Source: Paenibacillus sp. OVF10
GTDB taxonomy: Bacteria; Bacillota; Bacilli; Paenibacillales; Paenibacillaceae
DNA: 64,000 nt
Reading direction: 5' to 3'
Assembly (NCBI GenBank): GCA_022836915.1
Contig: CP094668.1
Span: 6,386,001 to 6,450,000, forward strand
The notes under the pieces were generated by a model. It did no database searches. It saw only the letters and a list, made by a program, of their open reading frames with translations, and was not told where the DNA came from. The translations under genes were made by a program, and so were the position numbers. Below are positions 9,996-20,039 of the stretch, in pieces. Within the stretch, counting starts at the first letter, position 1. Each line of letters opens with the position of its first letter.

Positions 9996-10766
9996 TTATT
10001 CTGGCTTCACGGCTTCAATACGCAGGCGCTTGTAATCGGCATAGAGAGCATCATCTTTCCAAAGGTGAGGCTTCACGATCTGACTGGTTTCCTTGCATAT
10101 TTGTTGTATCTCTTCATGACTGAGACCCTCAAAATAGTCCCCTCCAAAATGAGTCAACCAGCCTACTATACCTTGCTCACCATCTTCCAATCTGGTAGGA
10201 CGGTCATAGTGATAGGCATGACGCACCACAAATCCACGTTGCTCTAAAATATGGCTATATTCTCCGATCGAAGGAAAATACCAAGGATTGCGTTCCGATG
10301 CACGAATGCCCGTGTTTCGCTCCATAACCTGCTCTAATGCATTCACAATGGTCTGCACGTTCCCTTTACCACCAAATTCTGCTACAAAACGCCCTCCAGG
10401 CTTCAAAGAGTTCCATATACTATCCACCACTAATCGCGGACTTCGCATCCAGTGCAGGGCTGCATTGGAGAAGACGGCATCATACAGTCTATCCGTCTCA
10501 AACTGATGACCGTCTCCTTCCACGAACTCAAGTTCAGGGAATTTCTCCCTCGCACGGCGAATCATGTCCGGCGATGCATCCATACCAATAACTTCAGCTT
10601 CGGCCAGAGATATTTCATACGTCAAATCCCCCGTCCCACAACCCAGATCAAGAATGTATTCCCCTTTTTGGGGTTGAAGCCAAGAGATCAGATTTTTGCC
10701 ATATCCGGACACAAAAGCCAGTTTGTTGTCATACTCATCTGGTTGCCATTGATTTAATGATTTCAT
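9996..10766 (-). CDS. Class I SAM-dependent methyltransferase
   Basis: A 256-residue cytosolic protein beginning MKSLNQWQPDEYDNKLAFVS. Motif I is ILDLGCGTGDLTYE (about residue 37), followed by the acidic loop VIGMDASPDMI and the post-motif FSNAALHWM. The N-terminal DEYDNKLAFVSGYG pattern and the NAALHWM motif resemble the trans-aconitate 2-methyltransferase-like group, but the substrate cannot be told from sequence. The ATG at 10764-10766 has GGTGG 7 nt upstream; the frame extends further upstream without a better site. It stands alone between the subtilase and the tRNA-tail repeat. Confidence 0.85.
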   Translation of the reverse strand: MKSLNQWQPDEYDNKLAFVSGYGKNLISWLQPQKGEYILDLGCGTGDLTYEISLAEAEVIGMDASPDMIRRAREKFPELEFVEGDGHQFETDRLYDAVFSNAALHWMRSPRLVVDSIWNSLKPGGRFVAEFGGKGNVQTIVNALEQVMERNTGIRASERNPWYFPSIGEYSHILEQRGFVVRHAYHYDRPTRLEDGEQGIVGWLTHFGGDYFEGLSHEEIQQICKETSQIVKPHLWKDDALYADYKRLRIEAVKPE

Positions 10767-10884
10767 GAATACCACCATCGCTTTCGTTATTGATATCCTC
10801 ATTGTGGCATAGAATTGTTTATTCTTTAAATATATAAATTCTATATTGTTTATAGGTATAACCAATAAAAGACTTCCTCTGCAC

Positions 10885-11058
10885 GCAAAAAACTTCCGGA
10901 AGGAAGTTTCTTTTTAATACGTCCCAGGAGGGATACTCTCCTTACAGTCGAGACTGCGATGTAGTGCTAACGAAGCAGATGCGCCCAACGAACCATTGGG
11001 GTTCTCTTCCCTTGAACGAAAAACAAGAAGCTTCCCGAAGGAAGCTTCTTGTTCTTTA
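10885..11058 (-). repeat. Second tRNA-Arg tail/terminator repeat unit (inverted relative to 3388-3885)
   Basis: Downstream of the second tRNA-Arg on the minus strand lies one further copy of the tail (CGTCCCAGGAGGGAT at about 10919-10933 on the plus strand), the GCAGTCTCGACTG-like block, and another AAACTTCC/GGAAGTTT-type terminator (10887-10910). The order is the same as in the four-unit array near 3.4 kb but the orientation is opposite and there are fewer copies. Confidence 0.8.
11022..11053 (-). terminator. Terminator of tRNA-Arg copy 2
   Basis: A perfect 14-bp stem AACAAGAAGCTTCC / GGAAGCTTCTTGTT with a 4-nt loop; on the minus strand it runs into TTTTTCG, just after the tRNA 3' end. Confidence 0.85.
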
Positions 11059-11132
<74 letters not shown>

Positions 11133-11165
11133 AAATATGTATAATAAATTTTCGGCGCGGTTCTT

Positions 11166-11193
11166 ATTATACTCTGATTTCTATATTTTTCAA
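11166..11193 (-). promoter_or_regulatory. Promoter of tRNA-Arg copy 2
   Basis: On the minus strand TTGAAA (11188-11193), a 16-nt spacer and a perfect TATAAT (11166-11171), 33 nt before the tRNA. Confidence 0.6.
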
Positions 11194-11244
11194 TAGTTTT
11201 ATAAAAAAATTAATAATTATACTTAAATACAGGTTCAGAAAGTC

Positions 11245-11423
11245 CGGTTTTCAGTACCGAGAAGATGGAATGAAGCTAGAAATGGAGTAGCGGAGCGTAG
11301 GCAAACTACGTGAGCAACTACAATGTTTCCGAAGGAAACATACTTCGTAAGCTTATGCTTATTAGGCTGAATTCCATATTCGATGTTGATGATGCCACTA
11401 GGCATCATTCGTAATCAAAGGCG
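11245..11423 (+). repeat. Dispersed 179-bp intergenic repeat, copy 1
   Basis: Nearly identical, in inverse orientation, to 23918-24096. The shared core includes TGAAGCTAGAAATGGAGTAG, a TGTTTCC/GGAAACA hairpin and CATATTCGATG. Only a few mismatches are visible, clustered at the two ends. No open frame is conserved, so it is a non-coding repeat. Confidence 0.85.
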
Positions 11424-11610
11424 ATAAATGTACTTTACCGTATTATTCTCATACTTCAGCCCCTTTGAGAATATGATAGCTTGAACCGGGTTATATTGAG
11501 GAGATTGATACATTTAGAGTAAGATTAACATCAGACATTTTCAATGTCAGAATTGCTGGGTAATCTTTTGCATACATACATTCAATGATCCATTGAAGGA
11601 GAGAATCGTC

Positions 11611-11904
11611 ATGAGACAACTTTTATCAGCGCTATCCTACTTTAGTATTTTCTTTGCCCCGTTCCTATTTCCGATCATTATATGGATTGTTGCCAAGGAT
11701 GATTACATTGAGGGACATGCGAAACGTGCCTTATTCTCACATGTATTCCCGTTTCTCGCCGCTATTCCGCTATTTTATTTCTTCGTGACTGCGCATAGTC
11801 TGGGTTCCGCCGTCGGGTTTGTCATTCTATTCTTTGTAATCTACGGATTAAGCTTTGTGTACAACGTGGTCAAAGGGATTCAAGTGTTGCGCGAGTATGC
11901 TTGA
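11611..11904 (+). CDS. DUF4870-type small membrane protein
   Basis: A 97-residue protein with three hydrophobic segments. The N-terminal LSYFSIFFAPFLFPIIIWI followed by a charged loop (AKDDYIEGHAKRAL) is the pattern of DUF4870/YjbA-like membrane proteins of unknown function. The chosen ATG (11611) has GGAG about 9 nt upstream; an earlier in-frame ATG overlaps that site. It is monocistronic, with a strong terminator at 11938-11967. Confidence 0.75.
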   Translation: MRQLLSALSYFSIFFAPFLFPIIIWIVAKDDYIEGHAKRALFSHVFPFLAAIPLFYFFVTAHSLGSAVGFVILFFVIYGLSFVYNVVKGIQVLREYA

Positions 11905-11937
11905 TCATATCTCCACCTGAACTGATCTCACATAACA

Positions 11938-11967
11938 AACCCCGCCGTTCAACAACGGCGGGGTTTT
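11938..11967. terminator. Bidirectional terminator
   Basis: AACCCCGCCGTT - short loop - AACGGCGGGGTT, a perfect GC-rich stem with flanking A and T residues, between the DUF4870 gene and the convergent gene at 12074. Confidence 0.85.
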
Positions 11968-12073
11968 CCCATTACAGATGAAGTTATAGCAACAGCAGTA
12001 GGTCACTGTCTACGTATGCTCAACATCGAACTCTATCCCGCTAACACCACATCTGTTGCTGTGGCATTCCCTC

Positions 12074-12430
12074 TTAAGCCTGCCCAACCAGGTACCGCTG
12101 AAGTGTTGGACCCAGCAAACCAAAAGCAAACAGCTCACTCTGAAACCGAGCCTTATCTTCTTCGGCAGTAATGCCTTCGCTGTTCTCAAATGCGGTTTCT
12201 GTCGCCTCTTCAAACGCGGTATGCATATTATTGTTATACCAGTCGATCGCTGAATCGGAGTGATTGCGTACAATTCGAACAACTTCCAGCGAATTTCCGG
12301 GCTGTGTTGAGGCCACGTATACAAGTAACGACGGATCTCCGGCATTCCCAGGCTGCACTTCAACCTCTGCACAAGACAATCCATCTACCTCGGTTAATCT
12401 GCGTATTTTGGCATCTTGAATGGCATACAT
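12074..12430 (-). CDS. Hypothetical protein
   Basis: A 118-residue acidic soluble protein starting MYAIQDAKIRRLTEVDGLSC. AAGGAG lies 9 nt before the ATG. I do not recognise a family. A region around SDSAIDWYNNNMHTAFEEA suggests a small helical fold. The overlapping frame 12010-12384 is a shadow. It lies 29 nt downstream of another small hypothetical gene, so the two are probably co-transcribed. Confidence 0.6.
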   Translation of the reverse strand: MYAIQDAKIRRLTEVDGLSCAEVEVQPGNAGDPSLLVYVASTQPGNSLEVVRIVRNHSDSAIDWYNNNMHTAFEEATETAFENSEGITAEEDKARFQSELFAFGLLGPTLQRYLVGQA

Positions 12431-12459
12431 TCGTCATCGCTCCTTTTCCTTTGTGCTTA

Positions 12460-12759
12460 TCATGTACTTTGTTCAATCTGGTATCGTGTCTCTGGTGTAC
12501 CCAATCGGTAAATCTCCCGATATACCTGTTGTAATACCGTTTCATAAGCTCGGTTTACGGACTCCTCCGGTGTATCTGGCCATGGGAATACCATGCCAGG
12601 AAAGGCCTCTTCCTCCTTTTCCTGCATGAGGCTCAGCAGTCCCAGTAATTGCTCCGCTTCCTGCGGCGTTGCCTGAATGATCCATTCATACGATGTTACC
12701 GACGGATCCGGAATAACGGAGCGGCCCATGACAGACACATAATACTTCATACTGTCCAT
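12460..12759 (-). CDS. Hypothetical protein
   Basis: A 99-residue protein beginning MDSMKYYVSVMGRSVIPDPS, rich in Glu and aromatics (TSYEWIIQATPQEAEQL). AAGGAG lies about 10 nt before the ATG. No known domain is recognised. It is upstream of, and probably in an operon with, the gene at 12074-12430, and diverges from asnB. Confidence 0.6.
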   Translation of the reverse strand: MDSMKYYVSVMGRSVIPDPSVTSYEWIIQATPQEAEQLLGLLSLMQEKEEEAFPGMVFPWPDTPEESVNRAYETVLQQVYREIYRLGTPETRYQIEQST

Positions 12760-12952
12760 TGCATGTTCTCTCCTTCACAGGCATGTTGAGGCCGTTGTCC
12801 CTAGAACTAGTTTCCGAAGAGGACAGACATTTTATGCCTGCTTTCGGCATATATTTGTTACGACCTCTGACGAAAAAGACAACATTTGCTGGTTGCCAGT
12901 AACTAAGCAGCCATACGGATGAATGACTCGACCAAGAAAGGATGAACAAACC

Positions 12953-14795
12953 ATGTGCGGTATTACCGGCTTCATACAGTGGAATCGGGATTTGACCCAG
13001 GAATCAGAGCTGCTGGTCCGTATGACGGATAGCTTGTCGAACCGGGGGCCCGACGCTTCAGGTACATGGATCTCCAATCCTTGTGCCTTTGGACATCGGC
13101 GTCTTAGTGTAATGGACCCCGAGAACGGCGCACAGCCCATGCATGCGTTACAGGGAGATACCTCCTATACCGTCGTGTATAACGGAGAACTATACAATGC
13201 ACCCGAGTTGAAAAAGGAATTACTCCAGCGAGGGCATCAGTTCCGCACGCAATGTGATACGGAAGTGTTGCTCGCCTCTTATATTGAGTGGGGACCGGCA
13301 TGTGTTGACCGGTTTAACGGTATTTTTGCTTTTGCCATATGGGATGGGGGACGCGAACAGGTTTTTATCGCACGAGATCGCCTTGGCGTGAAACCTCTGT
13401 TCTACAGTAATGCCAAAGACACACTCGTATTTGGATCAGAGCCCAAAGCTCTGCTCATTCACCCCGATGTGGAAGCCGCTGTTGGCCCGGAAGGATTGGC
13501 CGAAGTGTTTATCGTAGGTCCTGCACGGACACCAGGACACGGCGTATACTCTTCACTAAGCGAACTCAAGCCTGCGCACGCGCTGATCTATAACCGAAAC
13601 GGGATCCGAACCTATGCCTACTGGAAACTGGAAAGCCAGAATCACGAACATAACCTGGAAGAGACGGCAGCCGAGGTGCGAACTCTCTTGCAAGATACAC
13701 TGGAGCGCCAGTTGGCTTCGGATGTTCCGGTATGCTCTCTTTATCAGGAGGACTGGACTCCAGTGCCTTGTCTGCATTAGCCGTGGATTATTACAACCGG
13801 ACCGGGCAAGGCCAAGTCAGCACGTATTCTGTCGATTATGTGGATAACGCCAAGCATTTCCAGGCGCATTCCTTTCAGCCGGGTGCAGATGGTCCCTGGA
13901 TTAAGCGAATGGTGGATGAACTCAAGACCGACCATCACTGGATTGAGATTGAGAACGGAGAACTGGTTCATGCACTGACACAGGCCATGCTAGTAAGGGA
14001 TCTGCCAGGTATGGCAGATGTAGACTCCTCGCTCTATTTGTTCTGTAAAGAAATCAAAAAAGGAGCCACGGTTGCCATTTCAGGCGAAGCAGCGGATGAA
14101 GTGTTTGGCGGTTACCCCTGGTTCCATCGAGAAGATATGTTGAACTCCGGTACGTTTCCGTGGTCTGTAGCGCCTGATATGCGAGCCGCGTTGTTATCCC
14201 CGGACATTCGGGAATGGATTCGGCCACTCGATTATTTGGCAGACCGCTATTCGGATGCAGTGGCTGAAGTGCCTCTGTTGGATGGGGAAACAGGTAAAGC
14301 AGCACAAATGCGTGTGATGTCCTATCTGAACATCACACGTTTCATGCCTACACTTCTGGATCGCAAAGACCGGATGAGCATGGGGGCAGGATTGGAAGTA
14401 CGGGTACCTTACTGTGACCATCGTCTGATCCAGTATGTGTTTAACATCCCGTGGGAAATGAAAATAACCGGCGGGCGGGAAAAAGGTATTCTGCGTAAAG
14501 CGCTCGAAGGTGTCCTGCCTGACGATGTGTTATATCGCAAAAAGAGTCCATACCCGAAAACACATAATCCGCAATATCTGGCCGCGGTCAAACAGCAGGT
14601 ACTTGATATCCTGGATGATCCCACATCACCTATTTTGCCTTTGATCGACAAAACTCAGATCCGCAATCTTGCGTCTTCACCGGATGCAGCTTCCAACCTC
14701 CCTGGTTCGGACAGTTAATGTCAGGGCCACAGTTATTTGCATATCTGACTCAGATCAATACCTGGTTGCGGACATATAAAGTCGCTATTCGTTAA
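12953..14795 (+). CDS. asnB: Asparagine synthase (glutamine-hydrolysing) (two frameshifts)
   Basis: About 614 residues once repaired. The ATG at 12953 gives the N-terminal nucleophile Cys2 (MCGITGFI), and AAAGGATG is 8 nt upstream. The class II glutaminase domain has SNRGPDASG, GHRRLS, YNGELYN and CDTE; the synthetase domain has the ATP-pyrophosphatase loop LLSGGLDSS and SGEAADEVFGGY. It makes asparagine from aspartate, glutamine and ATP. The frame breaks at TTT 13740-13742 inside the P-loop (a fourth T restores VCSLLSGGLDSS) and at CCC 14700-14702 (a fourth C restores NLPWFGQLMSGPQ and extends the protein to the TAA at 14793-14795). Both breaks look like sequencing deletions. Confidence 0.93.
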
Positions 14796-14826
14796 AATGA
14801 CCCACTGATCGCTACTTCACCAAAAA

Positions 14827-14871
14827 GGGTGCCAGGAGAACAGCATAACTGTTGTTCTCTTGGGCACCCAC
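14827..14871. terminator. Terminator between asnB and the chemoreceptor gene
   Basis: A long hairpin with GGGTGCC / GGCACCC at the base and GGAGAAC / GTTCTC above it, between convergent genes. Confidence 0.75.
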
Positions 14872-14935
14872 TTGTTTTACATACACGATATGATCGTTCA
14901 TAAATATTGAACTTCACCCAGAAGTATACCCATGA

Positions 14936-16630
14936 TTACACCTTAAATCGACTGACGGACTCCTGTAACTCTTCAGCCATAGAGGAAAGGTCATTAGCCG
15001 CCGAAGCGATTTCCTGCATGGCAGACAGTTGTTCCTCTGACGTTGCACTGACTTCCTCTGTTCCGGCAGCTGCATTCTCTGTTACTTCCATGATGGTTTT
15101 CATGGACACATTGATCTGCTCCACACCCGCCGCCATTTGTTCAATGGATGCAGATACCTCCTGAGTCTGACCTGCGACATTGCTGACAGCTTCACGAATC
15201 TCCTCAAAGGTACCTCCCGCTTTACGGACAAGTTCTATACCTTCCTGAACCTCAGCGTTTACTTCTCCCATGGATTGTGATGCATTATTCATCCCTTTGC
15301 GTATCGCAGCTACGAGTACACTGATCTGTTCCGCCGATTTCGCAGATTGATCAGACAGCTTGCGCACCTCGGTAGCAACCACCTCGAATCCACGCCCATG
15401 CTCACCTGCTCTTGCCGCTTCAATAGCCGCATTAAGAGACAGCAGATTGGTTTGTGCCGATATTTCGGAGATACTTTCAACCATAGATCCAATCTCATCG
15501 GAATGATTACCCAGTTCTTCAATAACCGTAGCAAGTACACGTACAGTCTGATGAATCGAGTTCATCTGCTCAACAGCCGATTGAACTGCATCATTACCAG
15601 TTATGGTTTTTGCTGACGCATTGGTTGCTTCATCCGACATATTTTGTGTATTCTCTGTCATCTGCTGGAAGCCTGTGGACAATTCACTAATCGTATGAAA
15701 TCCGTCTCCAACCATACTCACTTGCGTATCCATACCCGTAGCAATCTCTTCCATCGTCGTAGCTACCTGTTCGGTCGCTGTCGCCGTTTGCTCTGTACTT
15801 GCTGTTAATTCCTCAGATGAAGCAGCTACCCGATCCGCATTATGACCCACCTGATGGATTAAATGACGCAAGTTTTCCATCATTTTGTTGAAGGATTCCG
15901 CCAGTTCTCCGATCTCATCCCGATTACGAACAACAATCGCCTCACCCGTCAGGTCCCCATCAGCAATTTGGCTTGCAGCCCTTGCAACATGTGCAACCGG
16001 TTTGGATATGATTCTCCCCATGATCAAAGCAATTACCACGCCTAAAACGATCGAGACAATACCAATAATTATGATTAAACGAAGCACTGTTTGAATGAGT
16101 TGATTGGCATTAACAATGCCGGTGTCCAACGAGTTTTGTTGATGTTGTTCCATGGCCGTTACCGTTTCTTCAAATCCGGATATAATCGTTGGACCTGTCT
16201 CTAACAGCATCCTTGTGATTTCGCCAGTTTCCCCTTGTCTCTTCAACTCGATGACACTCTGTCCAAAGGCATAATATTCCTCCGCACTGCGGTCTGAACG
16301 ATCCAGATAATCAATCATCGTTGGGGTTTGTATCCCTGATCTTAATTCTTCGCTTGTTTTACGGTAATCTTCATAAAAAGACTTGAATTGTTGCTCGCTT
16401 TGATCATTCTCTTCCGTCACAAAATTCCGTAAAGCAACCTGCTGGGATTTCACATCAATGATCATATTTTTGATAATGAGCAGTTTCGCGGTTCGCTCCC
16501 GGATTAAATCTGTAAACGTTTTCTCAACCGAGACAAACTGAGTATATGAGATGATTACAACGGCCACCAATAACAGCAGTACAGAACCAAAACCTAAAAG
16601 CAACTTCCTACTAATGGATACTCTTTTCAT
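14936..16630 (-). CDS. Methyl-accepting chemotaxis protein
   Basis: A 564-residue transmembrane receptor. Order: TM1 (about 10-32), a roughly 150-residue helical extracellular sensor of four-helix-bundle type, TM2 (about 180-205), a HAMP domain, and a long coiled-coil signalling domain. The tip region EISAQTNLLSLNAAIEAARA is the conserved hairpin that contacts CheW/CheA. It should report an unknown ligand to the flagellar system. The ATG at 16628-16630 has GGGGG 8 nt upstream; an upstream in-frame ATG has none. It is monocistronic. The 330-nt gap upstream holds only the next operon's terminator and no clear promoter. Confidence 0.93.
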   Translation of the reverse strand: MKRVSISRKLLLGFGSVLLLLVAVVIISYTQFVSVEKTFTDLIRERTAKLLIIKNMIIDVKSQQVALRNFVTEENDQSEQQFKSFYEDYRKTSEELRSGIQTPTMIDYLDRSDRSAEEYYAFGQSVIELKRQGETGEITRMLLETGPTIISGFEETVTAMEQHQQNSLDTGIVNANQLIQTVLRLIIIIGIVSIVLGVVIALIMGRIISKPVAHVARAASQIADGDLTGEAIVVRNRDEIGELAESFNKMMENLRHLIHQVGHNADRVAASSEELTASTEQTATATEQVATTMEEIATGMDTQVSMVGDGFHTISELSTGFQQMTENTQNMSDEATNASAKTITGNDAVQSAVEQMNSIHQTVRVLATVIEELGNHSDEIGSMVESISEISAQTNLLSLNAAIEAARAGEHGRGFEVVATEVRKLSDQSAKSAEQISVLVAAIRKGMNNASQSMGEVNAEVQEGIELVRKAGGTFEEIREAVSNVAGQTQEVSASIEQMAAGVEQINVSMKTIMEVTENAAAGTEEVSATSEEQLSAMQEIASAANDLSSMAEELQESVSRFKV

Positions 16631-16891
16631 TTCATTTCCCCCATACGTTTCAATGTATTTCAATCATGAATTATGTAGTCAGTCTAAATGCTAAAACTCT
16701 CCCTCCTTTTTATTCAATTAAAAATGGATAAATATGAGAATAATTGAAACAGGTTAGCATATTGCGCAATCAAATATAGGTCTATAGTATCTACCCATAC
16801 TATAATTTAGGTTTTTATACACAACCAACCGACAATATACTACATCTCTTTTATCCTAAATTACACATTTTGAATCGTTAGACTAAAATAA

Positions 16892-16932
16892 AAAAGACTT
16901 TACCCAGCAGTACCTACTGGTGTAAAGTCTTT
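16892..16932 (-). terminator. Terminator of the STM4011-4015 cluster
   Basis: AAAGACTTTAC / GTAAAGTCTTT stem around a 14-19 nt loop, with TTTTTTATTTT on the minus strand, about 30 nt beyond the last gene. Confidence 0.8.
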
Positions 16933-16960
16933 ATCGTTTTCAGCGCATTTCAATTCAAAA

Positions 16961-17823
16961 TTACCGATTGATCAATACCGGATTTCGTTCAAGCAGCCCG
17001 CTACCAAAGGTTTCTCTGAATGGGGAATCCTCCATATGGATATAACCGATGTAACAGCCACATTTTTTCATGCGACAAGGCCGATCAGCGGCCAAAGCCT
17101 GCAAACCATCGCGATATAGATGTCCGATGATCCGGCGATCCTTGTAACACCTCTTCACATGCCCTGACCCTTGTACATAAAACACTTCCGAACCGGCAGC
17201 ACATCGTTTGCCCAAGCTCTCATAATCCTGCAGATTACCTTCAAAAAGCGGATCAAGCCCACGTAAAAACTGAATCTCTTCCGGCGTGTAATACTTGGGT
17301 CGATCTTTGAAGGCATTTACCCACATATACACATCATCCGGCAAAGCCTGTCTCATGGACTCAATTGCGGGGAAAGCACTACGGAGTCCGACAGTACCGA
17401 CACTAAAAGCAAGTCCCATCTGACGCAAGGTCAGACATTGTTTTACAAAAGAAGCCTCTTTTGTCTCACGAGGATGATACGTCGCCCAAAAGGCTGCTTT
17501 ATTCGCATCCAGCTCCCTCGCCCAATCCAGTTTGACGGACAGGTTGGTTTGAATTGCAACTTTATCCACATGTGGCATATGTGACAGCTCAACCATCGCT
17601 TCCCGGTACCAACGACGCACCAAAGCTTCACCGTAAGGATTGAAGAAAATCGAAAATTGATGCCCGGCACTCTCCTGCTCCCTCACCCAATTCACAAATT
17701 GACGCAATTGTTGTTCATCCACTTCCAACGTCTCTTTGGAATCCACGGTTTTGCTAAAAGGGCAGTATGGACAATCGTAATTACAGGAAGACAACTTCCC
17801 CGATAATACAAAGTCGCTCTCAT
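16961..17823 (-). CDS. STM4011-family radical SAM protein (one frameshift near the start)
   Basis: A 287-residue enzyme of a named but uncharacterised radical SAM family. The open frame as given starts further upstream and lacks a sensible N-terminus. Restoring one G in the run at 17798-17801 lets it start at the ATG 17821-17823, reading MRATLYYRGKLSSCNYDCPY, with the cluster cysteines at 14, 18 and 21 (CxxxCxxC). That ATG overlaps the TGA of the upstream STM4012 gene (ATGA), which supports the repair. A second Cys-rich block near the C-terminus (CRMKKCGC followed by YIGYIH) suggests an auxiliary Fe-S site. It is the last gene of the operon. Confidence 0.85.
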
Positions 17824-19208
17824 GAGAAAACAAACCCTTCCATCTGTTCACGAATTTCGGCAGATATAAGCCAATCTCCAATCGCATCGGAGTAACCCAG
17901 TCCTTCTTCTGTCAGACGCAGTACCTGCTTGCCCTCATCGCTCTCTAACTCCGCCATGCCCTCTGTCAACAGTTCAGCCAACCAGACATAGTCGGACATC
18001 ACATCGGTACCGAAGCGCTGTTGGTAGTCAGACAACGTCAATCCCTCGCGATGCAGCAAGGCTTTCAGGATAAAGCGACGTCTCTGTTCCTCACGGCTTA
18101 ACACGATGCCATAATCTGCCACATCGTAGCGCTCAGTTGCCACATAATCGGCAATGATGCTTTGTGTGGCCTTGTAACTCACGCCATACTTGGAAGCATA
18201 ATGTACCTCACTCGTATAAGAGCGTGCGCCACATCCCAGACCAACCATGCCCTCCTCCTGACAGCTATAAGGCAGAAGCACTTTGGAGGACGAATGTTCC
18301 TTGGCAAATCTGCGCATCGAATATTGCACATAACCTTTACTTTTTAAAGTCTCACGTGCAGCTTTATACAGTTCCATCCGGATGTCAGGTCCCTGACGGC
18401 GGATATCATCGGGCTTCACGATTGTATTTTCCCGTGTATACAAGGGATAGATAAAGATTTCGCCTGGTTCGTAGGCCAGAACTCTTTCCAATGAATAGAT
18501 CCACGATTCCACCGTTTGCCCTGGCAAACCATAGATCAGATCCAGATTTAACAATGGGAAATCATACCGAGTAAGCTTCTCAAGCGCTCGTTCGACCTCC
18601 TGCGGTTTTTGTGGACGATAGATGGCAGATGCTTCAGCTTCAATAAAACTCTGGATGCCCATACTAACACGATCCACACTTCGTTCCTTCATAATGGATA
18701 ACTTGGCTTCCGTAACGGTATCTGGCGACGTTTCCACCGAAATCGATGCTTGCGCAGGGTCCAGCCCCATCACATGTTCAGCAATATCAAACAGACGATT
18801 CAACTGAACCTCATTTAATAATGTAGGCGTTCCTCCACCAATCGCAAACCTCGAATACGGCCTTCGAGATGTAATGGGTGCCCACTGCTTCGCCTGACGT
18901 TCCAGCGCATCTACATAGCGTTCATGCGTATCATCCCGTCGATCCGGCAGTGTGAACAGATTACAGAATCCGCAACGAGCAGCGCAAAAGGGAATATGCA
19001 TATATAAAAAATACGTATCGGTATTTTCTCGTTCCCACAGTGGCCCTAACGGCAGTGGTGGGTCAAGCTCCCGATAGGCGGTCTTGTGCGGGTACGAGTA
19101 TAAGTAAGAACGATAAGGGAATGCCAGTACTTCTTTGAGGCCTTTAGCTATATTGGATCCGGACTGCGTGGAATGGCCTGTTGTTGTATGTTGTAAATGT
19201 TTCTCCAT
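17820..19208 (-). CDS. STM4012-family radical SAM protein (HemW/coproporphyrinogen-oxidase-like)
   Basis: 462 residues. The motif HIPFCAARCGFC gives cysteines 75, 79 and 82 (CxxxCxxC), followed by GGGTPTLL and a region (SMGIQSF, LDLIYGLPGQ) that places it in the HemN/HemW-like branch of radical SAM enzymes. It is known only as the uncharacterised STM4012 family; a role in porphyrin synthesis should not be assumed. The start at 19206-19208 is chosen because AGGAGG lies 6 nt upstream; the longer frame has no site. It sits 47 nt after STM4013 and couples by ATGA to STM4011. Confidence 0.88.
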   Translation of the reverse strand: MEKHLQHTTTGHSTQSGSNIAKGLKEVLAFPYRSYLYSYPHKTAYRELDPPLPLGPLWERENTDTYFLYMHIPFCAARCGFCNLFTLPDRRDDTHERYVDALERQAKQWAPITSRRPYSRFAIGGGTPTLLNEVQLNRLFDIAEHVMGLDPAQASISVETSPDTVTEAKLSIMKERSVDRVSMGIQSFIEAEASAIYRPQKPQEVERALEKLTRYDFPLLNLDLIYGLPGQTVESWIYSLERVLAYEPGEIFIYPLYTRENTIVKPDDIRRQGPDIRMELYKAARETLKSKGYVQYSMRRFAKEHSSSKVLLPYSCQEEGMVGLGCGARSYTSEVHYASKYGVSYKATQSIIADYVATERYDVADYGIVLSREEQRRRFILKALLHREGLTLSDYQQRFGTDVMSDYVWLAELLTEGMAELESDEGKQVLRLTEEGLGYSDAIGDWLISAEIREQMEGFVFS

Positions 19209-19255
19209 CGGTTTCCTCCTGTCTCCGGTTGTTGTCCTCATAAGATCAATACACA

Positions 19256-20039
19256 CTATACTAAAAATTCACGGTAAGGCACCGTCCAGACGACATCATG
19301 CGCAAGCCGGTGTCCTTGATACCCGTCTTCACCGTAAGCTGTACCATGATCGGAAAAAGCCAGGCAATACGCAGGCCGGGCGCGTTTCCTCATCGCCTCG
19401 AACAATGGACCAAGAGCCTCATCTACATATCGAAGTGCAGCTCGCTGAGTCTCCACCGAGTCCTCCTTGGCTCCTTCTACAAAGTAACGATTGGGACCAT
19501 GAATGGCAGACACGTTCAAAAACATAAATATCTTTTCATCCGGCGATGTCTGTTCAAGCAGTTTTAATGCATGCTGTACCTGATGCTCTGTTGATTTCGG
19601 GTTGGTTACCCCAAAGTTCATTCGCCAGTAGCTCTGTTGGAAATAACCGGGCAATACTTTCGCAAGCGGGTTTTTTCGTAAAAAAGATGACGCCGCCAAT
19701 ACAGATGGTGCGGTAACCTTCAGCTGCGAACCCGGATACGATATCCGGTGTATCAAACAACCAGGTGTGCGGATGTGTCTTGAGCCCAGTATTCCGGGAA
19801 TGAAATAGCCTTACATGAGATGCCTTATCTGTATTGGCAGGAGTCGGCATAAAACCACCAAAAAAAGCATGGTGCGCTGCATATGTAAAACTGCCCGGGG
19901 TATGACGTTTCTCCCACGGACCCGAACCACACAGATTAGGACAATTTTTCTCTTCCAGCTTGGCTACGTCATATCGTAACGTATCCAGCGTAATCATTAA
20001 CAGATCATGGGAGCCCACAATGGTGTTCATATCAGGCAT
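19256..20039 (-). CDS. STM4013-family sulfatase/alkaline-phosphatase-fold hydrolase (frameshifted)
   Basis: About 261 residues. The N-terminus MPDMNTIVGSHDLLMITLDT carries the metal-binding Asp19 of the alkaline phosphatase/sulfatase superfamily. The C-terminal FSDHGTAYGEDGYQGH supplies the second metal motif (DHG...H). No sulfatase CxPSR is seen, so a phosphodiesterase or other hydrolase activity is possible. The ATG overlaps the end of STM4014; AAGGAG is 10 nt upstream. The frame breaks in the T6/A6 tracts around 19671-19685. The net change equals two missing bases (or one extra), and repair reads VIFFTKKNPLAKVLPG. Confidence 0.85.

Noticed and set aside
12010..12384. Minus-strand frame of 124 codons
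   Set aside because: It overlaps 12074-12430 in another frame, has no ribosome site, and its composition (Arg/Cys/His/Trp) is typical of a shadow.
17820..19208. Coproporphyrinogen III oxidase (hemN/hemW) assignment
   Set aside because: The radical SAM motif is HemW-like, but the cluster context matches STM4012, and no haem genes are near.
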